DNA from: Eretmocerus hayati
Taxonomy: Eukaryota > Arthropoda > Insecta > Hymenoptera > Aphelinidae
Reading direction: 5' to 3'
Assembly: GCA_029851415.1 (NCBI GenBank)
Contig: CM056742.1
Coordinates: 83,194,748-83,258,747, forward strand
DNA: 64,000 nucleotides
The notes under the pieces were generated by a model. The model was not told the origin of the DNA. It saw only the letters and a program-made list of their open reading frames with translations, and made no database searches. The position numbers and the translations under genes were made by a program. Below are positions 23,074 through 34,303 of this stretch, piece after piece. Position 1 is the first letter of the stretch; every line of letters begins with the position of its first letter.

Positions 23074-26000
23074 CTACGAGTTATCAGAAACAAGCAGCAC
23101 TAGTTTGACTATTGGTCGAACGAATGTGGAGTTGTTGGTGCGAACTTTGACCACCCGTATCCTTCCATCAGCACCAGGGAATGTTTGAGTAACAACAGCC
23201 ATAGGCCAGAGTGCTGGAGAGTGACAGTCCTGTCTAAGCAACACTGCGTCGTTAAGCCGGAACGCCCTTGAAGACCTGGATCATTTATGTCGTTTTTGTA
23301 GAGCTTGAAGATAATCCCTTGACCAAGACTTCCAAAATCCCTGGGTCAATTGAGTCATCCACCTCCAACGCTTATTGACTGGAATTGGTCCTTTAGGTAC
23401 CGACGGCTCTAGAATAATGAACGAAGGTCTCTGTATTAAGAAATGTGCTGGGGTAAGCACAGCAAATTCAGGGGGGTCATCTCGGAGAGGAGTTATTGGT
23501 CTCGAATTTAGGCAAGCTTCAATCTGACATAGCAAAGTGGAGACTTCAACTAAAGTAAGAATATGGTCACCAACTATCCTTTTGAAGTGATGCTCGGCGG
23601 ATTTGACAGCAGCCTCCCATATTCCCCCGAAGTGCGGCGCCGAAAGTGGATTGAATCTCCATTCCGTTCCTAGATTCGTCAGATTGACAGCAAGGTCCTT
23701 GAACTCCTGAAATGCCTGATCAAAGCGTTGACGAAGTTCAGCATCAGCACCAGTAAAGTTGAGCGCGTTGTCACTCTCTAATCTCGAACAGTGTCCTCGC
23801 CTTGCAGTGAATCGTTTGGAGGCAGCGAGGAAGGCTTCCGAAGTGAGGTTTTCCACAGCCTCCAAGTGCGTAGCTGTTGTACTAAGACATACAAAAATAC
23901 AAACGTAAGCTTTCATGGCCCCTTTCCCTTGAGCTTTCACTAACCGTATTTTGAATGGACCGGCAAAGTCTACTCCCGAATGTTCAAAAAGGTAAGCTGA
24001 AGTGACTCGATTTCTAGGCAGATCTCCCATCAATTGGGTGGACATCTTAGCAGAAAATCTGAGACATACTGTGCATTTGTCGATTAGGACCTTTACCGCT
24101 TGTTGACCAGTGATAACCCAATACTGATTCCGCAAATGAGCCAAAGTTGACTGCGTCCCACCGTGCTGAGTTCTTTGCTTAGCTCTCCTGGTAAGCAAAC
24201 CCGTCAAAGGGCCCTTGCTAGACAGAATCAGTGGGTATCTTGCGGTGTAGTCCGAATTCGAATGGCGAAGTCTGACTCCAATCCGCAGAAGTCCTCGGTC
24301 TAAAAATGGTCGTGATTCCGTTAATTGTGTGCCTTTCAACTCTTGGTTCTTCTCAAGACCTCTGAAAATGTCCCGAAAGTTGTGTTCCTGTACAAGATGA
24401 ATCCATAGCAATTCAGCATCTCTAATCTTGGCAGTATTCAATGATCCTTTAGAAATTGCCTCAACATTTATAAACTGCAATCGCAGCAATCCAATCTTTA
24501 CCCTATTTTTCTCGCTTAGACGAGAACCAAATTCCGTCAAAAAGCGAACACAAAGCGCAGTGATTCGAAAAAGCTTAGTAGTAGATGAGTATCTGTTGAG
24601 CAATTCGTGGTCAGGTGAGGCATCCGGATGCTGTAAAGCAGTGGCATGAGAAGTGGTTCGCTCTTCGAACGGTTCGATCTGCACATTCTCCGCCTCAGTA
24701 GTCCACGGTTGACTCAACGCTGGAAGAAACAAAGGACCTTTCAACCAAAGATCGAATGTGGATAACAACTCAGGACTTGAGCCTCGCAAAACCACGTCAG
24801 CATGGTCGTCCTTTGATCTGACATGGTGTCAGTGAGCCTGAGGAAGCAACTCTTGAATTTGCGAACACCTATTCGCAACAAACGTCTGCCAACAATTTGG
24901 CAGAGCCCTAATCCAATACAACACATCCTTCGAGTCTGACCATAAATGAGTCGATGTTATTTCAAGGGGCATAATTCTCGAGAAGTGATCAGTGAGTTTT
25001 GCTAATAATAACGCCGCGCAAAACTCTAGGCGAGGTATCCTAATTGTCTTAATTGTCGCTACCTTTGACTTGGCGCACTGCATCGACACACAAACTTGAC
25101 CATTTTTGATCAATCTCAAGTAAATGACTGCCCCGAATGCCTTGGAAGAAGCATCTACAAACCCGTGAAGCTCTATAATTAAGCCCTGACTCGAATAACC
25201 TATCCACCTAGGTATCCTGATTTCTTCCAAATTAGTCAGCTCCTTATACCCATTAGACCACTTTTCTGAATATTCCTCTGGAAGCACATTATCCCAATCA
25301 CACTTAAGCAACCAAAGAGATTGCATGAATATTTCAGCCCAAATTACTACAGGAGCTAACCATCCTAGAGGGTCGAAGATTTTCGCCGTGAGTGACGAAA
25401 CCGATCTCTTAATCAAATTCTGACTGTCAAAAGCTTGAGGCTTGATCCTGAAATGAAAATAATCCTCTCTTGGTGCCCAAGAAAGGCCCAGTATAGAGGT
25501 ACAATCATCAGAATCAAACGTCGCCGAACCGTGAATCCTATGATCGACCGGAATATCCTCGATCAATTGAACATTATTGGCTGCCTATTTCCTCAGCTCG
25601 AATCCGCCCACCTTGAGAATTTGTATCAGCTGAGATTGTTTTCCTCGTGTTTCATCTAAAGTTCCTCCCCCCGACATGAAATCATCCATATAAGATTCAT
25701 CTTCGATGATTTTAATAGTGAGGACGACAAGGTGACCATAATCTTTTGCTAACTGTCTCGGCACTCTGATAGCTAGAAACGGTGAACATTTCAGCCCATA
25801 AGCAACTGTTCTGAGTATGTAGAGCGGAACTTCTAAATCCGAATTTTCTCTCCACAAAATCGTTTGCAAATGTTGATCTCGAGGATCTACCAATATTTGC
25901 CTGTACATTTTCTCAATATCTGCTACAAACACGAACTCATAATGCCACTATTTTAGAATCAGATCAATCAACTCTGGCAGCAAATTTTCACCAGTGTAGA

Positions 26001-27036
26001 GAAGATCATTCAAAGACGTGCCGTGAATTCTGTTCGAACCATTGAAAACCGTCCTTAACTTTTTAGAGCCTTGGAGAACTCGATGATGAGGAAGAACGTA
26101 GCCACGATTTTTATCCCCAACTGACAAGTTTGGTGCTTTTCCCATATGCGAAAGCTGTTCATACTCCAACATAAAGTTTTTGTTTCTAGCTTCAAAATCC
26201 GAATTTTTCGTGAATTGCCGTTCCATAGAATTGAGAGTTTAGAGGGCTGATTTATACGAATCGCCGAGATCGAAATTCAAACCATCCATCAGTTCTTGTT
26301 TCACCGGTAATCGTACAACGTATCTACCACTTAGGTCTTGCCTATGGGTCTCTTGGGAATGTTCCTCGCATTTACGATCGTCTTCTGTTAACTTTTTACT
26401 GACCGAAGAAATTTCTTCTTGCTTCCAAAATTTTTCAAGTATCGAGTCTAACATTGAATTATCGACCAAGTAAAGATAAGAAGCAGCAGATTCCGGACTT
26501 TGACCGATGCTAAAGGATACAACCCAACCCAAAGCAGTGTTCGTAGTGATAGGTTGATTGAATCGATCGATTTCAGCCTTTTTCACCCCATCAAGCACGA
26601 TTTGAGCGTGGATTTTGGCTCCAAGCAACATATCAATCGATCGCGTTTTGAGAAAGTGGGAGTGAGCTAATCCCAAACCCTTGAGATGATCCTATTCTTC
26701 CATACCCAAAGAAATAGAAGCTTTATAGCCAGATACTTCAGGAACTATGAAGGCCGTCACACCACAAATGGAATCACAAGAGAATCTGGGATGCACAATA
26801 AAATTGGCGGTACCTCAAGAAGCGCAAGTATTGAGGTCAGCAACACCCTCGATTTGTACCTTCGATTTAGTCCTTTTAATCCCCAATTTTTGGCAAGCAT
26901 TCTCCGTGATGAAAGAAGACTGTGAACAGTGATCAACCAAAGTCGTAAAGAAGTACTCAAACCCCATGATGAGATCATCTTGACGACTGCCGTTGGCAAA
27001 AGCACAGAGCTCGAGCTTTTTACCGAGGTCAGACAA
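23074..27036 (-). pseudogene. BEL pol: protease, reverse transcriptase, RNase H region, integrase; seven stops
   Basis: The domains lie in order in one frame. The protease around 27000-26815 has LVDHCSQSSFIT with the catalytic Asp. A linker follows with SIDMLLGAKIHAQIVLDG and TALGWVVSF. The reverse transcriptase shows LRTVFNGS, ADIEKMYRQI and the YMDDFMSGGG active site. The A17/RNase H region shows IFDPLGWLAPVVIWAE, LHGFVDASSKAFGAVIYL and HLWSDSKDVLYWI. The integrase shows a zinc-binding part ending CTVC, then GVDFAGPF, LESDNALNF and HFGGIWEAAVKSAE, giving the D-D-E triad. A DUF5641-like tail ends at TAG 23074. In-frame stops are at 26815, 26692, 26239, 25948, 25585, 24829 and 23281; at least three sit where relatives have Trp. 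The copy cannot make a functional enzyme. Confidence 0.92.
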
Positions 27037-28267
27037 GAGGTGGTAGTAGGTAGTGGATTTTCACCGTTCCCCGAACCCTTTCCATCCCCCGATGAGACAG
27101 AATCACCCTTTTTTCATTACCCTGAGGTTCGACTGGCCTCTGAAATTTCAAATGAATGAAACTATGATGTTTCCCGTTACACTTGCGACAAAGTTTCGTC
27201 GACTTACAAATTTTCACACTGTGATGGCCGTAACAGATGTAACATAACCGTTTCCCCGTTATGGAAGCTCGTCGATCAGCTACACTTTTTGCTTTGAAAG
27301 AATCGCATTGGGAAAAATGATGATTGTCCGAGCAACTAGGGCACACTCTTTCGGGATGGTCGGGATCCGTATCCGTGACAATCGAGTGTGTCTTACCAGA
27401 TCCCGAAGACTTAACTGGTTGACTAGAAGCAGAGGGTTTTTGTGTACTCTCCATTGATTCTAACGTAGCACGCTGATCTTTGGAAAAGTTTTCCAACTGA
27501 GCTACAGATGGAGGAGCATTCGTTTTGCCCAAATGCTTCTCCCACTCCTTTCTAGTAGCAGAGTCGAATTTTGGAACCGTGGAAAATACGAATAAATCTC
27601 CACCACTCATTTTAATAGGACGTCCGAGTCCATTCAGAAAAATTTCTATTTCAAAGGCGCCCGGAAAAAGCTTCTTCATCTCTGCATGAGAATCCGTTTT
27701 CATTGACTTCAAGGAGACGAAAGCGCCAAGGGACAAATTGACAAGCCTTCGCTTGTTCTCACGATAATCGCACAAGTCCAACCAGGCCTTGTTACAGGTA
27801 TCCCCAATTATCTCCATCCCTTCGATAAGATCCAATGCCTCGCCTGACAACTTCGTTCTCGAATGATAGACTTGGACAACAGGTTCTAAATCACGGGGAT
27901 GTACTAATGATTTGAACAAATCCCGAAAATTAGCCCACTCATTGAACTTCCCAGAAAAGACTGGGAGGTCAATTTTTTCTAGAGAATAGGAATTCTCTCT
28001 ATGAAATACATTTGGCGCGATCGGAGCAGCAGTAACATTAGCTTCCTTTCCGGCCCGTTCTTGGTCCTCGAAGTTATTCAAAACCTTTTGAAAATCAGGC
28101 TCATTTGCAAGGTATGACTCTTCAACTAAATCCGCAAGCTCCATCTTGAAGTAATCATGCTCAAGAAGTTTGCTTTTACTCGCGAATATCTTCGCGTGGT
28201 TTTAACAAGAGGAGAGTTAAACCGCGTCCAGTCTATCGAGTCTGGTTGTAGCACCAGCTTTAGTCAT
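27029..28267 (-). pseudogene. BEL gag: DUF1759-like capsid protein with zinc knuckles
   Basis: The structural protein that would assemble the particle and bind RNA. The likely start is the ATG at 28267 (MTKAGATTRLDRLDAV), followed by two TAA stops near 28190-28210 and then the open frame from 28144. Visible are LPVFSGKFNEWANFRDLFKS, LSGEALDLIEGM and RENKRRLVNLSLGAF, typical of DUF1759. A Cys-rich C-terminus follows with CPSCSDNHHFSQC, CYICYGHHSVKIC and CRKCNGKHHSFIH, three knuckle-like units. It overlaps the pol frame by a few bases in a different frame. Since BEL gag and pol are usually continuous, frameshifts at 26950-27040 are inferred. Confidence 0.88.
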
Positions 28268-28668
28268 CTTCTCTTGACCCAAAGCCTTATAATTTTTGAA
28301 AGAATCGGCAACTTTCCGTTGCTCCCATTGATATTTGAAATTCCGAACCGATGAACAACGAAACCGAAGCGAAAACCCAAAACAATCCAAAATCCTGTAT
28401 GTCAGTCTAGCTTTCCGATGCTAGAAACCCTGACCAGGGAATTTGAGAAGGATGCCAAAATTCTACACAGAATTAGGCATAAGCGAATCCGAAATTGAGA
28501 AATTATTCAAATTTGCATAAAAGATTTGACGGAAGCACCAATCCACAAATTTCTCCCCACTATTTACATATGTACAACTAACCCAATGTTCAATAGCATG
28601 AGAACAATATTTTGAGGTTAGAAAAATCAAATACCTATTTGAGGTAATCTCAAAACCCAGAACCTAAC
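28268..28668 (-). other. BEL leader between gag and the nested element
   Basis: Residual leader sequence upstream of gag. The coding-like frame extends a little upstream of the gag ATG (DSFKNYKALGQEK), so the true start could be further upstream. No regulatory motif was recognised. Confidence 0.4.
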
Positions 28669-29637
28669 CACGGTTCGCCTGAACTGACTTTGACCCGAAA
28701 GTGCTTTCCGCTAGAAACAGCTTTTGCTCTCCAAAACTACATGGAAAATGGAAGTTTTTCCGACAAGAATCAAAATCATCGCCGGAGCCGTTGTTGAGAA
28801 ATATCGATTAGACCAGTCATTCACAATTATTTCAAATTTTCTTGATAGAATGGTCTATTACTCCGAATTTTATGAACTTATTCCATCAAAATATGCTTCA
28901 TGTTATTCGGAAAGTAACGAACAGGTATGGAGCAAATTTTTGTATGGAGCCAAAGGGGTTCCTAATAGACTGCGCATACCACTGTGTAGAATAATATGAT
29001 CAAAAATTGAGCATATTCCACATTTCAGACTTGGGTGTTTGTCATGGCGTCGATTACGAGGAGATATGGAGGTTGGAATATCGTTCATGATAGAATAGCA
29101 TTGACCACGGAAAATTAACGATCCTCACTCCCACTCTCGTGCTGAAGAGGGAAATGGGTCTCGGTTTTTGAGCGAGCAGGCCATGGAATCATCCAATTTT
29201 GACTTCAGTCTGACGGAGGAAAACCACGAAGTTGAGAAAAAAATCCCAATTATCAGAAGAAACTTTGGCGGGCTGTGTGCGCTTATAACAGTATGCATAT
29301 TTAGAATGAAGGATCAATCATCAATGAAATAATCTCACTCGAATTCATAAGTGATAACCTTATTCCAACTACCCCATACATCAATCGCTGATTACAAGTG
29401 GAATATTATGCAATAATTAGGGATATACAGAACTCACACGAAGAGTGATATTGCACTTGCTATCGTTAACAAAAAATACGAACTCGGAATATTTCAGTTC
29501 GACGGTTCTCTAAAACGGCTCCGGCGATGATTCTGGTTCTTGTTGGAAAAACTTCCATTTTTCATGTTGTTTTGGAGAGCAAAAGCTGTTTTTAGCGGAA
29601 AGCACTTTCGGGTCAAAGTCAGTTCAGGTGAACCGTG
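28669..29637. mobile_element. Long-TIR element nested in the BEL leader (~970 bp)
   Basis: The ends are inverted copies of each other over roughly 130-140 bp. The left end starts CACGGTTCGCCTGAACTGAC and the right end closes with the reverse complement CAGTTCAGGTGAACCGTG. TAAC is present on both outer sides (28665-28668 and 29638-29641), a possible 4-bp target duplication. The interior contains no recognisable transposase, so the element is non-autonomous. A TTCTTGTTGGAAAAAC block near the inner edge of the TIR recurs in the 35.5-36.7 kb element. Confidence 0.8.
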
Positions 29638-30614
29638 TAACCTCAATCAAATCCAAGCAAAGGAATTCATACATTTTTAAGTATAACGAAGAAAAACTCC
29701 CTCAAACTGCGAGATCAAACCTTGTAGATTAACGTCGTGGCCGTGCGAGCGATGGAGACGTGGTTTGCTGGAACGCTGCGATGCGAAGGGGCGAAATGGC
29801 TGTAGACGGTGGCCCTTGCGGTAGCTGTGGCGATGTTGAAATGCCGTTGTTCTGCTGCACATCGTCGCTCCGCTGCGCACAGCTGATGAGCAGTTGTGGA
29901 TGACTCTGGCCAGCTGTGCTGCCAGATGTCGAGCACTAACGCCAAGCAGCACGCACACCAATGTGGGTCACACACACGGACGACTCATTACAAAAAAACT
30001 AATAATTTCAGTTTATGTCCATATGACATCATGAAATTCTCACTGAAATTCAGGATTGTTGGTTATACGTACTGAATATTGTACGAATGGTACAAATTAG
30101 ACCTTGATTGCACTAAAATGTGCAAAATAAGCTCAATCTTTGAGCGGAAATGCTCTGAATCCTAATAAAAATCTATGAATTTCCTTAGAATTCAAAAAGT
30201 ATCTGCCGAAATGAAAAATTAAAAAACAGCTTAGCCTAATAATCCCACGATGATTCCCTCGATGCCCAAGGCCTCTCCTTGGCCCCCAGGTCGTTCCCGT
30301 CGTCTCCAAGGGGTGCGGCGACTCGAGACCTCGTGGCTGATGTTGAGGTTAGCCTGCGCTCCGGACTTGTAGGCTGCCCGATTTGCGCTCCGCTGACGGT
30401 GGACCAATGCTCCAAAAAACAACAATCAAGGATTAATCCACATCCGCCGGCAGGATAGCAGCTTAGCACTCGCTGCTGTAGGTCCCGAGGATGACGCCGC
30501 TGGTCACCCGAGGAGACTCTCGTCCGAGCACTATCACCTCGTGGTAATGCGAATCCGATCGCATCCACTCGAATTTCACTCACTGATCCCGATCCGGCTC
30601 ACGACGGACCATAA
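29638..30614 (-). other. BEL 5' leader with candidate primer-binding site
   Basis: The leader between the 5' LTR and the nested element contains a GC-rich stretch at 30230-30600. On the minus strand, three bases after the LTR, the sequence TGGTCCGTCGTGAGCC begins with the TGG expected of a tRNA-3'-end complement. I could not assign the tRNA securely. The open frames here look incidental. Confidence 0.5.
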
Positions 30615-30867
30615 TGTTGATCGCGGATAGTGGTGGTGTAAATAATCTTCACTCAAACACATTATTTAAGCGAAAAAATATAGCACTGATTTATTGCCCA
30701 TAGCTACGTGCTAACGGGCGAGGTAGTGCGGACGAGCGATGGACGAGAACTGACGAGAGCCACGGAAGGCGACAAACGCGACGTCGAGAAGCTTGAGCGC
30801 GAGCGCTAAATGGCGGTAGCGCGTCAAAATTCAATTAGTACAAAATAGATAGATATGAAACTGAGCA
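30615..30867 (-). repeat. 5' LTR of the BEL element
   Basis: Partner of the 253-bp repeat at 22167-22419. It begins TGTTGATCGCGGATAG and ends ACTGAGCA on the plus strand. Equal lengths and scattered substitutions indicate an old insertion whose LTRs have diverged independently. Confidence 0.92.
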
Positions 30868-31530
30868 GTCATAATTCACTTGAATCTCCATGCTGAATCC
30901 GAGTTCATCGTTATTTTTGAGGTACAGAGGCACCCAGTATGTCAAAACTCATTTTTTCACCGAAAAACAAATTTAAGCCCATTGTTCTCGTCTGTTTCAG
31001 ATATGTCGGTCGCTTTGGACTCCATTCATAACAGTCAAAACCATCAGGATTTACGTGAGATTTCAAACTAAATCGGAATTTATCCTCATCCCTGAGTCTT
31101 GAGGTAGAGAGACACCCAGTATGTCAAAAGTCACTTTTCCCGCCAAAAAACGGATTTTAGTACATTTTTCTCGTCTGTTCCGGGTATATCGGTCACTGTG
31201 GATTCTATCACTTATAGTGAGACCATCATGGATTCACATAAAATTTCATGCTGAACTCAAATTCGTCGTTATTATTGAGCTACAGAGACACCCAGTATGT
31301 CGAAACTCATTTTTTTCGCCGAAAAACAGATTTTAGCACGTTCGCGTCTGTTTCGGATTCATCGGTCGCTGTGGACTCCATTCGTAATAGTCAGAACCAT
31401 CTGAATTTTGACGAGATTCCATGCTGAGTCTAAATTCATCCTCATTTTTGAGGTACAGAGACACCCAGTATGTCAAAACTCATTTTTTCGCGTGAAAACA
31501 GATTTTAGCACATTTCTCTAGTCTCACCTG
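30868..31530 (+). repeat. ~175-bp satellite, four copies right of the BEL element
   Basis: The phrase GAGGTACAGAGACACCCAGT (with variants) recurs at 30919, 31101, 31277 and 31450, spacing 182, 176 and 173 bp. Each unit continues with a GTCAAAACTCATTTTTTCGC block and a TCGTCTGTTTCGG block. Together with the unit at 22037 this was one array before the BEL insertion. Confidence 0.9.
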
Positions 31531-32120
31531 GCCCAGGAAGGACAGTACTACTGCTCATGAATTTTCAAATTCCTATGTGTCTCTGAACTAAATTTGCAAG
31601 ACCACGCAAATCCCGCGATTATGATTGGACTAGATAACTGTCCCAAATTGGAATTAATCATCTCGAATTGAAAATTTGGCCGTACTCTTTCAAAGATCCT
31701 GTCCGCGGTACAGGACAAGTACGCCTCCAATCGGAATTTGTAATCTTTCTCAGTGCCGAAGACAACTTTCGGAGCATGGATTGTGTAATACGATCCTCGC
31801 CAAATACTGTCTTGCAAGCTGATGGCAGCGGTCGTTCCATTCCTATTGCATGAATCTATATTGGGATGCTCCAGTTTGAACTAGAAATCCTTGAGGGAAT
31901 TTCCTTACTTCGATATAACTTTCATGAACCATAGAATCCAAACTGAGGCGATAAAATATTCATCTGGTGTCATAGGATCTCGTAGAGGTGATGTTTGTCC
32001 CAATATCAGACTGCTAATCGATGCTGCTCACTTCGAGTTAATCAGCTCGTAGTGGAGGGAGACTTTGTATTCTGGAAGAAGATACCCGATCAATAGGCTG
32101 GTGAAATCGCATAAACATCT
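31531..32120 (+). other. Spacer between inverted satellite arrays, possible BEL/Pao fragment
   Basis: This ~590-bp stretch separates plus- and minus-oriented copies of the same satellite. On the plus strand near 31570-31675 a frame reads SELNLQDHANPAIMIGLDNC. It resembles the protease-RT linker of Pao-type elements, where a '(L)IGLDN' block is usual. The match is short and followed by a stop, so the assignment is tentative. Confidence 0.35.
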
Positions 32121-32600
32121 GTGAAAATGTATCTCCTGTTGAACGCACATTTTTATCGTGTTTGGGTCAATTTTATCGTAAATGAGATGATGAACTTCGA
32201 TTCAACATTAAATCTTACGCAGAGTCAGATGGTCTTGGATATTACTGATGGAGTTCATAGCGACTGTAATATCCAAAATGGACGAAAAAAACGTGGTCAA
32301 CTTGGTTTTTTGACAAAAAAGTACGCTTTGACCTACTGGATGTCTCACTTCCTCAAAAATATTGCTGAATCCGGATATAGGGTGGAGTTTCACGTTTGTC
32401 AAGATGGTTTTGACTATTACTGATGGAGTCCACAGCAACCGATATATCCGGAACAGACGAAAAAAACGTACTGAAATTCATTTCTTCGCGGAAACAATGA
32501 GTTTTGACATACTGGGTGCCTCTATACCTCAAAAATAACGATAAATTCGAATTTGGCGCGGAATTTTCCGTCGAATTATGTATCCTCGATTGTTGGTTAG
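32121..32600 (-). repeat. ~175-bp satellite copies in inverted orientation
   Basis: Read on the minus strand, GAGGTATAGAGGCACCCAGT-type sequence is found near 32545, with a diverged copy about 190 bp further left, and the same flanking blocks. The orientation is opposite to the copies at 30919-31450. Confidence 0.75.
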
Positions 32601-32930
32601 ACCCAAAACACTACCTCATACGAGCTTGAACATCAGGACAAGAAAGTCGTGGAAAACGTAATTTTTGAGTCAAAATTCGAAACTTGATGCTCTGTGCGGC
32701 ACTATTCAATCGCGTAGTATATCTAACCGTCAGATTCAAAGCGGATTGTGCTGGATAGGATTGCGAACGCGACTGCACTGGAGTGATATTGACCCGGGTG
32801 ACGAGCGGAGGCACAGCGATGATTCCCGGAATGAGGAGGGATACAGATCTTAAAACCGGATCGGATTGCTAAGACCTGCGTATTTGAATTGTATTGATCC
32901 GGATTGACTAGCTTCGGATGCTCTGTGCGG
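32600..32930 (-). repeat. Inverted copy of the right end of the 277-bp satellite array
   Basis: The minus strand repeats the sequence of about 21690-21990, including the GTGCCGCACAGAGCATCAAG junction and its continuation into the 175-bp satellite. About 40 extra bases are inserted near 32600-32640. The satellite junction is therefore present twice, in mirror orientation, about 10.6 kb apart (8.7 kb of which is the BEL insertion). Confidence 0.85.
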
Positions 32931-33054
32931 CACCCTTAAACACATTCTAGGGGTCTGAAAATTCTCTTCCCCTGGTTTTCCATCATATAGAAGACATCCA
33001 AATGAGGGGAGGGAGGAGTGGCGGAGTTTGGGAAATAAGGGACACCCTAATATA

Positions 33055-33330
33055 CATGTCTATCGGCGGCAATATGAAGGAACAATATTGAACCAGAGCT
33101 AACCAATCTTGATTAATACTCTTCTTCCCTGCAGATTTCAGCTGCTCAATCCAATTTTTCCCACTCTGAATCCGTCATCAAATCCACTAACAACATTCCC
33201 ATTCGTACCAATCTGTGAAATCTGCGTGCTTTCGCTTGTTCATCCGGATCGATATCACTCCAATCCGGTAGTCTCCACGATTCTATCGGGTTCGATCCTT
33301 TTTGAATCCGATGGTCACATAAGATCTGAC
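33055..33330 (+). repeat. Single diverged 277-bp satellite unit
   Basis: The order of blocks (GGCGGCAATATGAAGGAAC, TTGAACC, TCTGAATCCGTCATC, TCCGGATCGATATCACTCC) is that of the 16.45-21.96 kb satellite in plus orientation. It is isolated from the main array. Confidence 0.7.
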
Positions 33331-33359
33331 AGCCAATGCGTATTAGATTGAGTGTTTGG

Positions 33360-33850
33360 ATTGGGTCGGATTGTATTACATCAGTTCCCGGCTCTCGCAT
33401 AATGATTCACCATCACGAGTGCATTAAGTCGGATAGGAAGAGCGGATTAGAACGGCACCGAATTCGATTCAGCAGCCCATTAGACTGATACAAGCAATCG
33501 ATATTGGATTGCATTGGATAGAACTATCTTGAATGTCTGCTCTTATTCACTGTTGTAGCATCAGAAGCGGATTGATTCTGATCGAGTGGAATGGAAAAAG
33601 TGAATTATATCAGCATCGAATAGGATTCAGCTGCTCAAGCCCAGTACAGTCACTCCATATCGGATTGGATTGAACTGGATCGGATGTCAGCTCTTGCATA
33701 CCATCACATCATCCGCAGTGGATTGAGACGGATTGAGCCAGATAAGAAGAGCAGATAGAATCAGCATTGAGCCGAACTGAGCAGTCCATATCCTTCATTG
33801 TTAATCTGCATAATGTTGTCATCCGATAGAGTGTCGTACCAATCCGGCCT
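33360..33850 (+). repeat. ~152-bp tandem repeat, about three copies
   Basis: Blocks resembling GTCAGCTCTTGCATACCATC recur near 33384, 33535 and 33687 (spacing about 151-152 bp). They are interleaved with GGATTGAGACGGATTGAG-like and CAGCAGCCCAT-like segments. Divergence is high. Confidence 0.6.
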
Positions 33851-33854
33851 TGTG

Positions 33855-34303
33855 GGATAAGAACGGAATGAAGTCTTGGTGCAAGAGTCGACAACAATAC
33901 TATTAATACGCCCTCTACCGCTTGGCGGCTTTTGTGGAAGCCTATCAGTTCAGATGAGGAACACGTATATCTCCTCTCTCGCAATCGACGAGCCACTCAC
34001 TAGGTTCGTATATGAGCCAGATCTCCAACACGACCACCAGTGCTTTAGTTATGAGTTGTGCGAGTTCAGTGTTAAGATGCGATACGTTGTGAATGCGAGG
34101 AGATGATACTCATATGTATAAAATATACAATATTGTCTCGGTTGACGTCCTTGTCCACTTTCGTATCCAAACTGTCTGGAAGTGTGCCGAGATTGGAGTG
34201 AATTGATGGAAACATCACGAGTTGGGGTGATTCGGGTGGAGTACAATGTTTCGAAATTTTACTCTTGTTGATTGGGTTGAACCGTACAAGAGCAGTTCCA
34301 ATA
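33855..34303. other. Non-satellite segment within satellites
   Basis: This stretch interrupts the satellites and has no conserved coding frame. Part of it (about 33940-34105, with CTCGCAATCGACGAGCCA and TTTAGTTATG...AATGCGA) resembles a segment at 40885-41010 inside another satellite array. Confidence 0.45.

Larger units (their letters stand above)
22167..30867 (-). mobile_element. BEL/Pao LTR retrotransposon, complete but decayed, 8.7 kb
   Basis: Two direct 253-bp repeats (22167-22419 and 30615-30867), both starting TGTT and ending CA, enclose a minus-strand gag and pol of BEL/Pao type with a DUF1759-like gag, zinc knuckles, an aspartic protease, YMDD reverse transcriptase and an integrase. 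Flanks are ATCAT (22162-22166) and GTCAT (30868-30872), consistent with a 5-bp target duplication with one mismatch. Both flanks read into the same ~175-bp satellite, so the empty site can be recognised. Pol has seven stops, all in one frame; gag has two stops and there are frameshifts at the gag-pol junction. A ~970-bp inverted-repeat element sits in the 5' leader. Confidence 0.9.

Noticed and set aside
23074..27036. Alternative genetic code explaining the in-frame stops
   Set aside because: TAA, TAG and TGA all occur as interruptions, other repeats have normal terminal stops, and frameshifts are also present, so decay is simpler.
29677..30583. Open frames in the BEL leader as an extra gene
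   Set aside because: They overlap in several frames in a GC-rich leader and show no domain.
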